Shown: positions 7,359 through 14,291, numbered from the stretch's first letter. The stretch: DNA of 14,412 bases from an uncultured Eubacteriaceae bacterium (GCA_945938055.1 CAMEUH010000038.1:1-14412), one strand, 5' to 3'. Numbers and translations are program-made. The notes: generated from the letters alone by a model not told the origin.

Positions 7359-7395
7359 AAAGGCACATGGCTTTTCATTCAAGTCACATGCCTTT
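7359..7395 (-). terminator. Intercistronic hairpin between binding protein and permease
   Basis: On the minus strand AAAGGCATGTG and CATGTGCCTTT pair over 11 bp with two G-U wobbles, a 15-base loop, and a short T-run after the stem. It sits in the 83-bp gap. In ABC operons such hairpins commonly make binding protein more abundant than membrane subunits by partial termination or mRNA stabilisation; that role is inferred here. Confidence 0.6.
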
Positions 7396-7418
7396 AAGCT
7401 TATCATAAAATGATTCTT

Positions 7419-8276
7419 TTAGAAATACTTTGATAAGATTTCATCCAACTTTCCGCTTTCTTTTAAAGCTTTCAGTGCTGCATTTACTTTTTCTACCAAT
7501 TCCGTATTTCCCTTTTGAATGCACACACCAAATTCTTCCGGATTATCCGGCTGCTGCCATGTAATTTCATAAATACTTCCTTCTCCGACATAACTTAATG
7601 CAACTGTACTATCACAAACGATTGCATCAATTCTTCCTAATTCCAGTTCATCAAATACCTGGATTACCTTTGCATATTCATATGTTTCAATCTGTATGCC
7701 TTTCGCTGTCATATAATCTGCAACATAAAAATCCGATGTTGTCTCTTCCTGATATCCCACTTTTAACCCTGCAAGTTCATCCATGGATGCCGGTTTTATC
7801 GCTCCATCCTTTCGTGAAACAATACACTGATAATTCTGAATATATGGTGTTGAAAAATCAAATTCCAACAGTCTGTCCGGTGTAATGGTTACCGCAGACA
7901 TGATACAGTCATAATCACCTTTTGCCAATCCAGCAAAAATTCCATCCCATGCCGTATCAATCAATTTAACTTCCACGCCCAATTCTTCTGCTATAGCTGC
8001 AGATAGTTCTACATCCACACCAGTCGGAGTTACACCATCTGTATCAAAATATTCAAATGGGGGATATCCGATTTCCATTCCCACTGTAAGTACTCCATCT
8101 GCAAGGGAATCTCCTGTAAATACAGTCTGTTCTCCAGCCGTTGTTGTCTCTTCAGATGTCGATTCTGCTGTTGTTGCAACTACAGTCTCTTCTTTCTTTC
8201 CACAGCCTGTCAGCATGATAAACATCAGTACCATTATCATGGTAAAAACCATACTCTGCTTACATAATTTTTTCAT
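7419..8276 (-). CDS. Polar amino-acid ABC transporter substrate-binding lipoprotein
   Basis: Captures amino acid outside the cell and delivers it to the permease. It has 285 residues. A short signal peptide ends in the lipobox LTGC with Cys25, so the protein is membrane-anchored by lipid. A Thr/Ser/Glu-rich linker follows (about 28-52), then the periplasmic-binding fold (SBP_bac_3): GYPPFEYFD, GVDVELSAAIAEELG, AWDGIFAGL, the amino-acid carboxylate-binding Arg in TITPDRLLEFDFSTPY, and IDAIVCDSTVALSY. I start at the ATG at 8276, 7 bases from GGAGG; the ATG two codons upstream is too close to that site. It is the first gene of the transport operon. Polar or basic amino acids, or cystine, are all possible ligands. 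Confidence 0.94.
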   Translation of the reverse strand: MKKLCKQSMVFTMIMVLMFIMLTGCGKKEETVVATTAESTSEETTTAGEQTVFTGDSLADGVLTVGMEIGYPPFEYFDTDGVTPTGVDVELSAAIAEELGVEVKLIDTAWDGIFAGLAKGDYDCIMSAVTITPDRLLEFDFSTPYIQNYQCIVSRKDGAIKPASMDELAGLKVGYQEETTSDFYVADYMTAKGIQIETYEYAKVIQVFDELELGRIDAIVCDSTVALSYVGEGSIYEITWQQPDNPEEFGVCIQKGNTELVEKVNAALKALKESGKLDEILSKYF

Positions 8277-8304
8277 AACCATTCCTCCAAATCATCACAA
8301 AAAA

Positions 8305-8341
8305 TAAAGGCAATGAGACCTCAAAAGCCTCATTGCCTTTA
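8305..8341 (-). terminator. 13-bp hairpin at the start of the ABC operon transcript / DJ-1 gene terminator
   Basis: A perfect 13-bp stem, TAAAGGCAATGAG (8305-8317) with CTCATTGCCTTTA (8329-8341), has an 11-base loop. On the minus strand it is followed by TTTTTTG. It fits an intrinsic terminator for the DJ-1 gene. However, the predicted ABC-operon promoter lies upstream of it, so the same hairpin would form at the very 5' end of the ABC transcript. Confidence 0.75.
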
Positions 8342-8344
8342 CAT

Positions 8345-8375
8345 AATATATAACACCGTCCCTTTTTCATGTCAA
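8345..8375 (-). promoter_or_regulatory. Sigma-A type promoter of the amino-acid transport operon
   Basis: On the minus strand the -35 is a perfect TTGACA (8375-8370). The -10 region is TATATATT (8352-8345), giving TATATA at 17 bp or TATATT at 19 bp. The predicted start is near 8338. It lies between the DJ-1 stop and the binding-protein gene. Confidence 0.65.
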
Positions 8376-8380
8376 TCTAT

Positions 8381-8400
8381 TTTTGCATAATAATGCAAAA
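8381..8400. promoter_or_regulatory. Palindromic operator-like site, ArgR-box-like
   Basis: TTTTGCAT and ATGCAAAA are perfect 8-bp arms around AATA, ending 5 bp before the -35 of the transport operon. The core TGCAT-N4-ATGCA has the spacing and most bases of the arginine-repressor box (TGAAT-W4-ATTCA), differing at one symmetric position in each arm. The regulator is inferred, not shown. Confidence 0.5.
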
Positions 8401-8414
8401 TTTCCAGATTGACC

Positions 8415-8963
8415 TTACCGATACTGAATTCCTGAAGCAATGGAATCCGCTTTTTCCTTTCCGTAAAGCCGTTCCACCAGAAAGAGCCCCAGATCAACTG
8501 CAGTTCCCATACCCCTGCTGGTTATAACATTGCCATCTGCAACTACTTTATCTGTCATGACAATTGCTCCATACAAATCCTTTTCAAAACCCGGATAGCA
8601 GGTTGCCCGTTTTCCTTCCAAAATATGCATGTGTCCAAAAACACTTGGTGCTGCACAGATTGCCGCAACAATTTTTCCACTTTCATATTGCGTTTTAACC
8701 ACAGAAATCACTTTGTCATCAGCCTCAAGATTTCTCGTTCCAGGCATTCCTCCCGGAAGAAACACCACATCTGCATCCTCGCAGGATACTTCAGAAATCA
8801 GTCGGTCAGCCTTCACCGGAATTTTCTGCGCGCTCATTACCAATTGCTCATTTCCTACTGCTACTGTCACAACCTCGCAGCCAGAACGTCTTAATACATC
8901 TACTACTGCAAGTGCTTCTACTGTCTCAAAACCTTCTGCCAAAAAAACATATGTTTTTGCCAT
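8415..8963 (-). CDS. DJ-1/PfpI family protein (ThiJ/YajL-like)
   Basis: Cytosolic member of the DJ-1 superfamily, whose enzymes and stress proteins use a nucleophilic cysteine (glyoxalase/deglycase-type activity or oxidation sensing). The 182 residues match the DJ-1 subfamily. It starts MAKTYVFLAEGFETVEA, with Glu13 at the position of the conserved Glu that polarises the cysteine. VFLPGGMPGTRNL follows near 67-79, and the nucleophile elbow AAICAAPSVFG contains Cys103. ITSRGMGTAVDLGLFLVE near the end is also typical. The ATG at 8963 has GGAGG 8 bases upstream. It is divergent from the CYTH gene across 89 bp and ends before the transport operon promoter. The exact reaction cannot be deduced. 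Confidence 0.93.
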   Translation of the reverse strand: MAKTYVFLAEGFETVEALAVVDVLRRSGCEVVTVAVGNEQLVMSAQKIPVKADRLISEVSCEDADVVFLPGGMPGTRNLEADDKVISVVKTQYESGKIVAAICAAPSVFGHMHILEGKRATCYPGFEKDLYGAIVMTDKVVADGNVITSRGMGTAVDLGLFLVERLYGKEKADSIASGIQYR

Positions 8964-9004
8964 TTTTCTATCCTCCAGTTATTTTAAATTCGTTTGCTTC
9001 GTTG

Positions 9005-9010
9005 TATAAT
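9005..9010 (+). promoter_or_regulatory. -10 element for the CYTH gene
   Basis: A perfect TATAAT lies 42 bp before the CYTH ATG in the divergent gap. The corresponding -35 (TTTTAA at 17 bp) is poor. The gap must also hold the DJ-1 promoter, for which I see no convincing match. Confidence 0.45.
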
Positions 9011-9052
9011 AATGTTACCATAAATCATAAAATAAAACAATTTGGAGGAGTC

Positions 9053-9496
9053 ATGGAAATTGAACGTAAATTTTTAATACAGGAAATTCCTTTTTCCTTA
9101 GATAAATATCATTGCAGAATCATTGAACAGGCATACCTTAATATCTCGCCTGTCGTCCGTATTCGTCAGGACAACGACCAGTTCTACCTGACCTATAAAT
9201 CTGCGGGGTTTCTGGAACGTGAGGAATATAATCTCCCCTTGGACAAAGAAAGTTATGAACATCTTCGTACAAAAGCAGATGGTATTATTCTTACGAAAAA
9301 ACGATATGAAATTCCAATTCAAAACAATCTTGTCATTGAACTGGATATCTTTGAAGGATTTCATCAAGGTCTTATTCTGGCTGAAGTTGAATTTTCATCC
9401 CGCTCTCAGGCAGAAAGTTTTACCCCGCCATCCTGGTTTGGGAAAGATGTTACTTATTGCCCGGAATATTGCAATAGTAATTTGAGTAAATGTTGA
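9053..9496 (+). CDS. CYTH domain protein (triphosphate tunnel metalloenzyme)
   Basis: Family members bind a triphosphate inside a beta-barrel tunnel with divalent metal; bacterial single-domain forms are mostly inorganic triphosphatases, some act on nucleotides, and a few are class IV adenylate cyclases. The 147 residues are usual for the bacterial form. The diagnostic ExExK is at the very start (Glu2, Glu4, Lys6 in MEIERKF). Further tunnel residues are visible: Arg36 and Arg38 in VVRIRQ, Lys49, Lys82-Lys83-Arg84, Glu96/Asp98 in IELDIFEG and Glu111/Glu113 in LAEVEF. The C-terminal WFGKDVTYCPEYCNSNL matches the family motif but has Cys where Asp is common. The ATG at 9053 follows GGAGG closely; no better start exists. 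It precedes a chemoreceptor gene that has its own promoter. Confidence 0.9.
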   Translation: MEIERKFLIQEIPFSLDKYHCRIIEQAYLNISPVVRIRQDNDQFYLTYKSAGFLEREEYNLPLDKESYEHLRTKADGIILTKKRYEIPIQNNLVIELDIFEGFHQGLILAEVEFSSRSQAESFTPPSWFGKDVTYCPEYCNSNLSKC

Positions 9497-9521
9497 TTAA
9501 CTTAAGAATCTATGCTAGAAT
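9493..9521 (+). promoter_or_regulatory. Sigma-A type promoter of the chemoreceptor-HD gene pair
   Basis: The -35 TTGATT (9493-9498) overlaps the CYTH stop codon; the -10 TAGAAT (9516-9521) follows after exactly 17 bp. The start would be near 9528, about 40 bases before the receptor ATG. An 8-bp inverted repeat (9520-9527 with 9534-9541) straddles the predicted start and could be an operator or 5' hairpin. Confidence 0.55.
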
Positions 9522-9569
9522 TGTATTAAGAAAAATACAATAATTATTTTAAGGAGAGAAGGTACTGCT

Positions 9570-10976
9570 ATGTTATGGAAAAAACATTCATCTGCCAATG
9601 AGACAACTGACTTATCACTGCTTATGGTTGCCATGGATAAGGTCATCGCTGGTGACTACGCACCAATTGATACTTCTCAATTTAAAGATCCTTCTTTAGG
9701 AGGCAAATTCAATGACGTTATTATGGCGTTTAAAAAGGCAAACAATAACTTTGTCATGAGAATGAATGAAGCAATGGAATCTATCGGTGACAGTTCTAAC
9801 GTAAAAGAAATGATAGAACAGGTTACTGCCCAGACCTCCTCTATTCAGGAAATGACTGAATCCAGCAAAGAACTGGAATCCTCCATTAATAGTATTTCCG
9901 AAGAGGTAGGATTTATAAAGAATACTGCACAAGCTGCGATTGAAGTATCACAGAAAAGTGTTACAAACATGAATGATACTATTAATGCCGTGAACGATTC
10001 TGTTAATGAAATTAAAAGCATTAATGATAAAGTTCAGGATTTTCATGAAAAAATTGACCAGATTACCAAAATCATTGACATGGTTAAAAAGATTGCAAAT
10101 CAGAGTGGTCTGCTTGCACTGAATGCTTCCATCGAAGCTGCCCGTGCAGGAGAAGCCGGAAAAGGATTTGCTGTTGTTGCCAATCAGGTTAAGGAACTGT
10201 CCAGTAACACAACCCAGTCAGCCGAGACGGTTGTCGAATATGTTTCTGAACTTCAGGAAAGCATCAGTGAATTAATTTCCTTGGTTAATAATACTACCAT
10301 TCATCTTGAAGCAGGAAATCAAAAAGTTCAGCAGTCTGTACAGGATATGAACAACATGAGTGACCACATGAATCTGATTAACGAGCGTATTAAGAATATT
10401 TACAACGCTGTTAATACACAGTCTGATGTAACGAATACATTTGTAAAATCAATTGAATTTATGGCTGAAAGTTACGAAACCCTTCAGCAGGATTGCATGA
10501 ATACCGGCAATCATTTATATCGAATCGGACGATATGTAGATACTACCAGAAGTGATATGGCAAGAGGTTTCTCAGCTCTTACCACGCAGGACTGGATTCG
10601 CGTATTCCAGATTGACCATCTGATATTTACATACCGTGTATATAATAATCTTGCAGGATTTGAACACTTAAAGATTACCCAGCTCAATAACCCTACCGGC
10701 TGTAAATTTGGCAAATGGGCTGGTGAACAGACAGATCCTAAGATTATCAATAGTCCGATTTTCAAAGACCTGCTTAATTATCACAATGGAATCCATAAAT
10801 ATGCCTGTGAATCCTGGTACGCTGCCGAAGACGGTGACCGCGAAACTGCATTAAAGAATTTCAATATTACATTTGAATATTACCAAAAGTTCTTTACTAC
10901 CATAGGCAAATTTAAAGATTACATGAGAACAATCGGCTACACCGATGAAACTGAAATCGTAGTTTTCCGTAAATAA
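9570..10976 (+). CDS. Soluble methyl-accepting chemotaxis protein with C-terminal CZB zinc-binding domain
   Basis: Cytoplasmic chemoreceptor-type signal protein of 468 residues without any membrane helix. Residues about 25-60 (GDYAPIDTSQFKD and KFNDVIMAF) resemble a degenerate HAMP. A long coiled coil runs from about 75 to 310, with the CheA/CheW-contacting hairpin tip LLALNASIEAARAGEAGKGF at 181-200; the usual Asn before LLALN is Gly. The C-terminal part is a CZB (chemoreceptor zinc-binding) domain with the 3His-1Cys pattern: His350, Cys378 in CKFGKW, His405 and His409. Such domains bind zinc and in some bacteria report zinc or oxidants. The ATG at 9570 follows AAGG by 7 bases. The HD gene starts 14 bp after the stop, so the two are co-transcribed. 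No che genes are in the window, so a non-motility role is possible. Confidence 0.93.
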   Translation: MLWKKHSSANETTDLSLLMVAMDKVIAGDYAPIDTSQFKDPSLGGKFNDVIMAFKKANNNFVMRMNEAMESIGDSSNVKEMIEQVTAQTSSIQEMTESSKELESSINSISEEVGFIKNTAQAAIEVSQKSVTNMNDTINAVNDSVNEIKSINDKVQDFHEKIDQITKIIDMVKKIANQSGLLALNASIEAARAGEAGKGFAVVANQVKELSSNTTQSAETVVEYVSELQESISELISLVNNTTIHLEAGNQKVQQSVQDMNNMSDHMNLINERIKNIYNAVNTQSDVTNTFVKSIEFMAESYETLQQDCMNTGNHLYRIGRYVDTTRSDMARGFSALTTQDWIRVFQIDHLIFTYRVYNNLAGFEHLKITQLNNPTGCKFGKWAGEQTDPKIINSPIFKDLLNYHNGIHKYACESWYAAEDGDRETALKNFNITFEYYQKFFTTIGKFKDYMRTIGYTDETEIVVFRK

Positions 10977-10990
10977 AGAAGGTGTTAATA

Positions 10991-11407
10991 ATGTTGGAAA
11001 AAGCAATTGCATTTGCAAAAAAGGCATTAGAAGGTCAGTATGATTCCAAGGGCGAACCTTATATTAATCATTCATTAAGAGTAATGGACAAAATGACTAC
11101 TGAGACAGAAAAAATGGTTGCTGTACTTCACGATGTGTTGGAAGACTCTCAATGCAGCATACATGATTTATTTGCATGTGGTTTTCCTCGAGAAGTCATC
11201 GAGTGTGTTGAACAGCTTACCCGTAAGAACGATGTCACCTATTTTGAGTATATTGATGATATCGCTACCAATGACATCTGTTCCAAGGTAAAACTCGCTG
11301 AAATTGATGATAACAAAGATATTAACCGTGTCAACAAATTATCATTTCAGACTTTTTCCATTGATACAAGATGCAACAAGGTTCGTGAAATCTTAAATAA
11401 CCGCTAA
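10991..11407 (+). CDS. Stand-alone HD-domain hydrolase, RelA/SpoT hydrolase-like
   Basis: A 138-residue protein resembling only the hydrolase half of (p)ppGpp synthetase/hydrolases. The metal and catalytic pattern is visible: His27 in YINHSLRV, His47-Asp48 and Glu51-Asp52 in LHDVLEDS, and Glu104/Asn108 in KLAEIDDN, where RelA/SpoT has Asp and Asn. No synthetase, TGS or ACT domain is present. Known stand-alone forms hydrolyse alarmones or other nucleotides; which substrate applies here is unknown. I start at the ATG at 10991, preceded by AAGGTG; a GTG nine bases upstream overlaps that site. It is 14 bp after the chemoreceptor and ends in a strong terminator, so it is the last gene of the unit. 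Confidence 0.85.
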   Translation: MLEKAIAFAKKALEGQYDSKGEPYINHSLRVMDKMTTETEKMVAVLHDVLEDSQCSIHDLFACGFPREVIECVEQLTRKNDVTYFEYIDDIATNDICSKVKLAEIDDNKDINRVNKLSFQTFSIDTRCNKVREILNNR

Positions 11408-11443
11408 GAAAAAGGATGCTTCTAATGAAGCATCCTTTTTCTT
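11406..11443. terminator. Bidirectional intrinsic terminator between convergent genes
   Basis: A perfect 17-bp stem (11406-11422 with 11427-11443) has a 4-base TAAT loop. The core AAAAAGGATGCTTC pairs with GAAGCATCCTTTTT, so there is a T-run on both strands. It overlaps the last two bases of the HD gene stop and ends 5 bp before the degV stop, serving both genes. Confidence 0.93.
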
Positions 11444-11448
11444 TGATA

Positions 11449-12339
11449 TTATATTAATTTTGAATAATCAATCATTGGAAGTTTCTTGGTACAAGCAATT
11501 GCAATGGCACCAGGGCCGATATGACAGGACACACTGAGTGATAATGGATCGACCATCATCTTATGCTCCGGATACAATTCATTCACTTCCTTACGAAACA
11601 GTTCAATTTCTTCTCTCTCCCCGGTATATGCCATCATCAATACCATGTTACTCAAATCTTCTGGCGCATCAAATCTTGTTTCACAATCCCTTTTTATCGC
11701 CTCAATCATGGTAGTCTTTGCCTGTTTCAGGCTCCTTACCTTAGAAAATGCATCTAGCTTCTCACCCTGAATCTGCAATACCGGCTTAATCTTAAGAATT
11801 GTTCCCAGTGCCGCAGCAGCAGGAGTAATACGTCCACCCTTTTTCAGATACTTCAATGTCTCTAAAGTAATATAAATACTGGATTCCATCTTATATTCCA
11901 GAAGAATCTTCTTAATCTCGGCTGCATCCATTCCCTGATCTGCCAGATACTTTGCCTCATATACCGACTGTTTCTGCGTAATGGATATTCTTTGGTTATC
12001 CACAACAAAAACCTTTCCCTCATAATCTTTTGCAAGCATGGCTGCCGTCTCACAGGAACCACTAAGTCCACTAGACATCGGAATATGAACAATCTGATCA
12101 TATTCTTCCAGCACTTTATTCCATAAATCCAGAATATCCCCTACTGCAGGCTGGGAAGTCGAAATATCCGCATCATTTTCCAGTTCTTTATAAAATTGTT
12201 CCTGGGTTAAATCGATATCTTCAAAATGCAGATTACCATTAATGTAAAACGGCATCGGAATTACAAAAATTCCATGCTTTTCTGCTTCTTTCTGTGTAAT
12301 GCCACTATTACTGTCCGTTATAACCGCTACTCTGCTCAC
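11449..12339 (-). CDS. DegV family fatty-acid-binding protein (FakB-like)
   Basis: DegV proteins bind a fatty acid; FakB members present it to the kinase FakA for phosphorylation and entry into phospholipid synthesis. The 296 residues match the family. Visible motifs: VITDSNSGIT at the start, ISTSQPAVGD (59-68), the lipid-carboxylate region PMSSGLSGSC (87-96), LKKGGRI (165-171) and the conserved HIGPGAIAIAC with His273. The start is GTG at 12339, with GGAGG 7 bases upstream. It has its own promoter and converges on the HD gene. No fakA-like kinase is in the window. The family is certain; function as a FakB rather than another DegV type is inference. Confidence 0.93.
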   Translation of the reverse strand: MSRVAVITDSNSGITQKEAEKHGIFVIPMPFYINGNLHFEDIDLTQEQFYKELENDADISTSQPAVGDILDLWNKVLEEYDQIVHIPMSSGLSGSCETAAMLAKDYEGKVFVVDNQRISITQKQSVYEAKYLADQGMDAAEIKKILLEYKMESSIYITLETLKYLKKGGRITPAAAALGTILKIKPVLQIQGEKLDAFSKVRSLKQAKTTMIEAIKRDCETRFDAPEDLSNMVLMMAYTGEREEIELFRKEVNELYPEHKMMVDPLSLSVSCHIGPGAIAIACTKKLPMIDYSKLI

Positions 12340-12368
12340 TTTAATACCTCCACCTGTAATCTATGAAG

Positions 12369-12397
12369 ATTTTAGCATAAATACAGTACCTTTTCAA
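12369..12397 (-). promoter_or_regulatory. Sigma-A type promoter of degV
   Basis: On the minus strand -35 TTGAAA (12397-12392) and -10 TAAAAT (12374-12369) are separated by exactly 17 bp, with an extended TG one base before the -10. Each hexamer differs from consensus at one base. The predicted leader to the GTG start is about 25 bases. Confidence 0.75.
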
Positions 12398-12441
12398 TTT
12401 GATTTTTTTCAACTCAGGGCCACGTAACATGGCTTTAAATA

Positions 12442-13662
12442 CTACATTTTCGCTTTTTTAATATCCAAAATTAAGCCCAAAATTGCAATGACTATTCCAA
12501 GCAGACACAGTACTGCAATCACAAGATAAATTTCTCCTCCGGTCTGCCTCTGAACCACGTAGGTCTCCGCTTCTGCCAGTGCCTCCTTTGCAGCTCTTTC
12601 CTCCTCTTCCAGTTTCAAAAGGTGTTCCTTGATCTCGTTTAAGGAAACAGTCTCCGATTTTGCATCCATGTTATAAGCATTATAAACAACTGCTATTATA
12701 TTCTCTACGGTACAATCCCCATATGGCAGTTCAAATTCCATAAATGATTCATTCCTGTTCCACCTGCTTAATGTTGTAAAGGTCTCACCGCCGTCCAGAC
12801 TGTATCCATAATATAAAATCGGATATTCCTCATCCGATGCATCAATCCTAAAAACTGCCTTTTCCTCGCCATCATTCATGGATACCAGAGTCAGATGACA
12901 CTCTGGCGGGGTCTCGTCATTTGGAATTGGAATTTGTGGTTCTTCAGGGAATGTAACTTCATAATCCGAATAATCTGCACCAGTCTCACTGCTCTTTAAT
13001 TGAAGAAACTTTGCAACTGCCACGGCATCCATCTGACCAAACTGAATTAGTTTTTCTTCATCAAGAAACTTTGTATCTTCCTCATGATCCATATGACAAT
13101 GCTCTATAATAACAGCCGGAATATCAAATTCTGCCCCCCTTCGAAGCACCCCATAATAATCCGTTCCATCCGTTTCCAGTTTTGTTTTAATTCCTCTGTC
13201 ATACACACCGATTTTTTCAAATTCCTTTAACAGAATCTCAGAAAATGCATACATCTCCGAATAATATCTTCCATAACTGGTCACCCACGTCTCTGCACCA
13301 TAAAAGTTATGATTTCCCGAAGCATTAAAATGAATACAGAAAAAATAATCTGCCTTCACCTTTTTTGCAAATTCCGCCCGTTCCTTTATGGACATTTCAT
13401 CCTCAGCAGATTCATGCGTAAGAACTACCTTCACTCCGTCATATTTGGAAAGTTCCTCTGCCATGGATTTTGCAACAATAATATTAATATCTTTCTCCAT
13501 GATTCCATTATAATCTGCGCCCTTTTGTGAACCACCATGTCCCGGGTCAATGACAATAACCAGTTCCTCATTTGATTTATCCGCCATAATCTCCTGAACC
13601 GGCATCATTACCATAAAAGATATCATGAAAGCAATCATCAAGATTTTAATTCTTCTGTTCAT
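12442..13662 (-). CDS. N-acetylmuramoyl-L-alanine amidase (Amidase_3) anchored at both ends
   Basis: Zinc enzyme that cleaves the bond between muramic acid and the first L-Ala of peptidoglycan. It has 406 residues. A signal peptide or anchor spans about 5-25. The Amidase_3 domain spans about 34-222, with zinc ligands His42 in DPGHGG, Glu56 in GIMEKD and His111 in IHFNAS, and catalytic Glu187 in VIIEHCHMDH. A beta-rich region (about 255-345, with SLDGGETFTTLSRW) follows, then a charged Glu/Ala-rich helix (342-368). A C-terminal membrane helix (378-400) ends in KKAKM. The catalytic part should be outside the cell. The ATG at 13662 has only a weak purine-rich site upstream. It stands between degV and tRNA-Leu. 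A role in division or sporulation is possible but not shown. Confidence 0.92.
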   Translation of the reverse strand: MNRRIKILMIAFMISFMVMMPVQEIMADKSNEELVIVIDPGHGGSQKGADYNGIMEKDINIIVAKSMAEELSKYDGVKVVLTHESAEDEMSIKERAEFAKKVKADYFFCIHFNASGNHNFYGAETWVTSYGRYYSEMYAFSEILLKEFEKIGVYDRGIKTKLETDGTDYYGVLRRGAEFDIPAVIIEHCHMDHEEDTKFLDEEKLIQFGQMDAVAVAKFLQLKSSETGADYSDYEVTFPEEPQIPIPNDETPPECHLTLVSMNDGEEKAVFRIDASDEEYPILYYGYSLDGGETFTTLSRWNRNESFMEFELPYGDCTVENIIAVVYNAYNMDAKSETVSLNEIKEHLLKLEEEERAAKEALAEAETYVVQRQTGGEIYLVIAVLCLLGIVIAILGLILDIKKAKM

Positions 13663-13678
13663 TCTCTACTCTCTTCAT
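13646..13678 (-). other. Possible 10-codon upstream reading frame overlapping the amidase start
   Basis: MKRVENEQKN then TAA, read from an ATG at 13678 that follows AGGA closely. It overlaps the amidase ATG in another frame and ends 17 bases inside the gene. The amidase itself has a weak ribosome binding site, so coupling is conceivable. The frame is short enough to occur by chance. Confidence 0.2.
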
Positions 13679-13773
13679 TTTCCTTATAGAACTTCTTCTC
13701 TTTTTCTTCCTACGCCAATCCTGCAACTTCTTGGCAAACACCATCCTTAAATAATTGGCAATAAAATAAAAAA

Positions 13774-13853
13774 TGCGGATGACAGGAATCGAACCTGCAC
13801 GGTCTCCCACTAGAACCTAAATCTAGCGCGTCTGCCAGTTCCGCCACATCCGC
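13774..13853 (-). tRNA. tRNA-Leu (UAG)
   Basis: Acceptor stem GCGGATG/CATCCGC with discriminator A. The anticodon stem CTAGA/TCTAG has loop TTTAGGT, giving anticodon UAG. It has the long variable arm expected for Leu and a T-arm GGTTCGATTCC. The 3' CCA is not encoded; a T-rich tail follows. A hairpin separates it from tRNA-Lys upstream, so it may have its own promoter. Confidence 0.95.
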
Positions 13854-13912
13854 ATAACAGAAAGACTGTTTCCTCTCACAGCTTTCTATTTATATATGAT
13901 TAAGCATTAAAA

Positions 13913-13936
13913 TTGCGAAGACCGGAATCTTCGCAA
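13913..13936 (-). terminator. Hairpin terminator after tRNA-Lys
   Basis: A perfect 9-bp stem, TTGCGAAGA with TCTTCGCAA, has a 6-base loop and is followed on the minus strand by TTTTAAT. It sits 11 bp beyond the 3' end of tRNA-Lys and before tRNA-Leu, so it probably ends the five-tRNA transcript. The T-run is short. Confidence 0.65.
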
Positions 13937-13946
13937 CTAATGAAAG

Positions 13947-14019
13947 TGAGACATCCGGGATTCGAACCCGGGACACCTAGATTAAAAGTCTAGTGCTCTA
14001 CCGACTGAGCTAATATCCC
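13947..14019 (-). tRNA. tRNA-Lys (UUU)
   Basis: Acceptor GGGATAT/ATGTCTC (two G-U pairs) with discriminator A; D-arm AGCTCAGTCGGTAGAGC. The anticodon stem CTAGA/TCTAG has loop CTTTTAA, giving anticodon UUU. T-arm CCGGGTTCGAATCCCGG. The 3' CCA is not encoded. Confidence 0.95.
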
Positions 14020-14034
14020 ATATTTCTTTGACAA

Positions 14035-14107
14035 CTGGGCTAGTTGGATTCGAACCAACGTGATGCAGGAGTCAAAGTCCTGTGCCTTACCGCTTGGCGA
14101 TAGCCCA
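14035..14107 (-). tRNA. tRNA-Gln (UUG)
   Basis: Perfect 7-bp acceptor TGGGCTA/TAGCCCA with discriminator G. The anticodon stem CAGGA/TCCTG has loop CTTTGAC, giving anticodon UUG. T-arm GTTGGTTCGAATCCAAC. The 3' CCA is not encoded. Confidence 0.95.
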
Positions 14108-14131
14108 TCATTGCGTCTTAAGACACATAAG

Positions 14132-14206
14132 GGTGGGTACTGGGATTCGAACCCAGGACCTTCAGAGCCACAATCTGACGCGCTGACCAACTGTGCTATA
14201 CCCACC
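14132..14206 (-). tRNA. tRNA-His (GUG)
   Basis: Acceptor GTGGGTA/TACCCAC with an extra 5' G opposite discriminator C, the hallmark of His tRNA. The anticodon stem TCAGA/TCTGA has loop TTGTGGC, giving anticodon GUG. T-arm CTGGGTTCGAATCCCAG. The 3' CCA is not encoded. Confidence 0.95.
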
Positions 14207-14217
14207 ATAATGAAAAA

Positions 14218-14291
<74 letters not shown>

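Noticed and set aside
8283..8345. T-box or other riboswitch in the transport operon leader
   Set aside because: The leader from the predicted start is only about 60 bases and consists of one hairpin; there is no room for specifier and antiterminator structures.
8395..8412. Possible CodY box next to the DJ-1 stop
   Set aside because: Only 9 of 15 positions match the CodY consensus, too few to support a site.
12413..12441. Hairpin GCCAT-GTTAC-GTGGC after the amidase stop as terminator
   Set aside because: The stem is only 5 bp with a wobble and is followed by GAGTTGAAA rather than a T-run on the minus strand.
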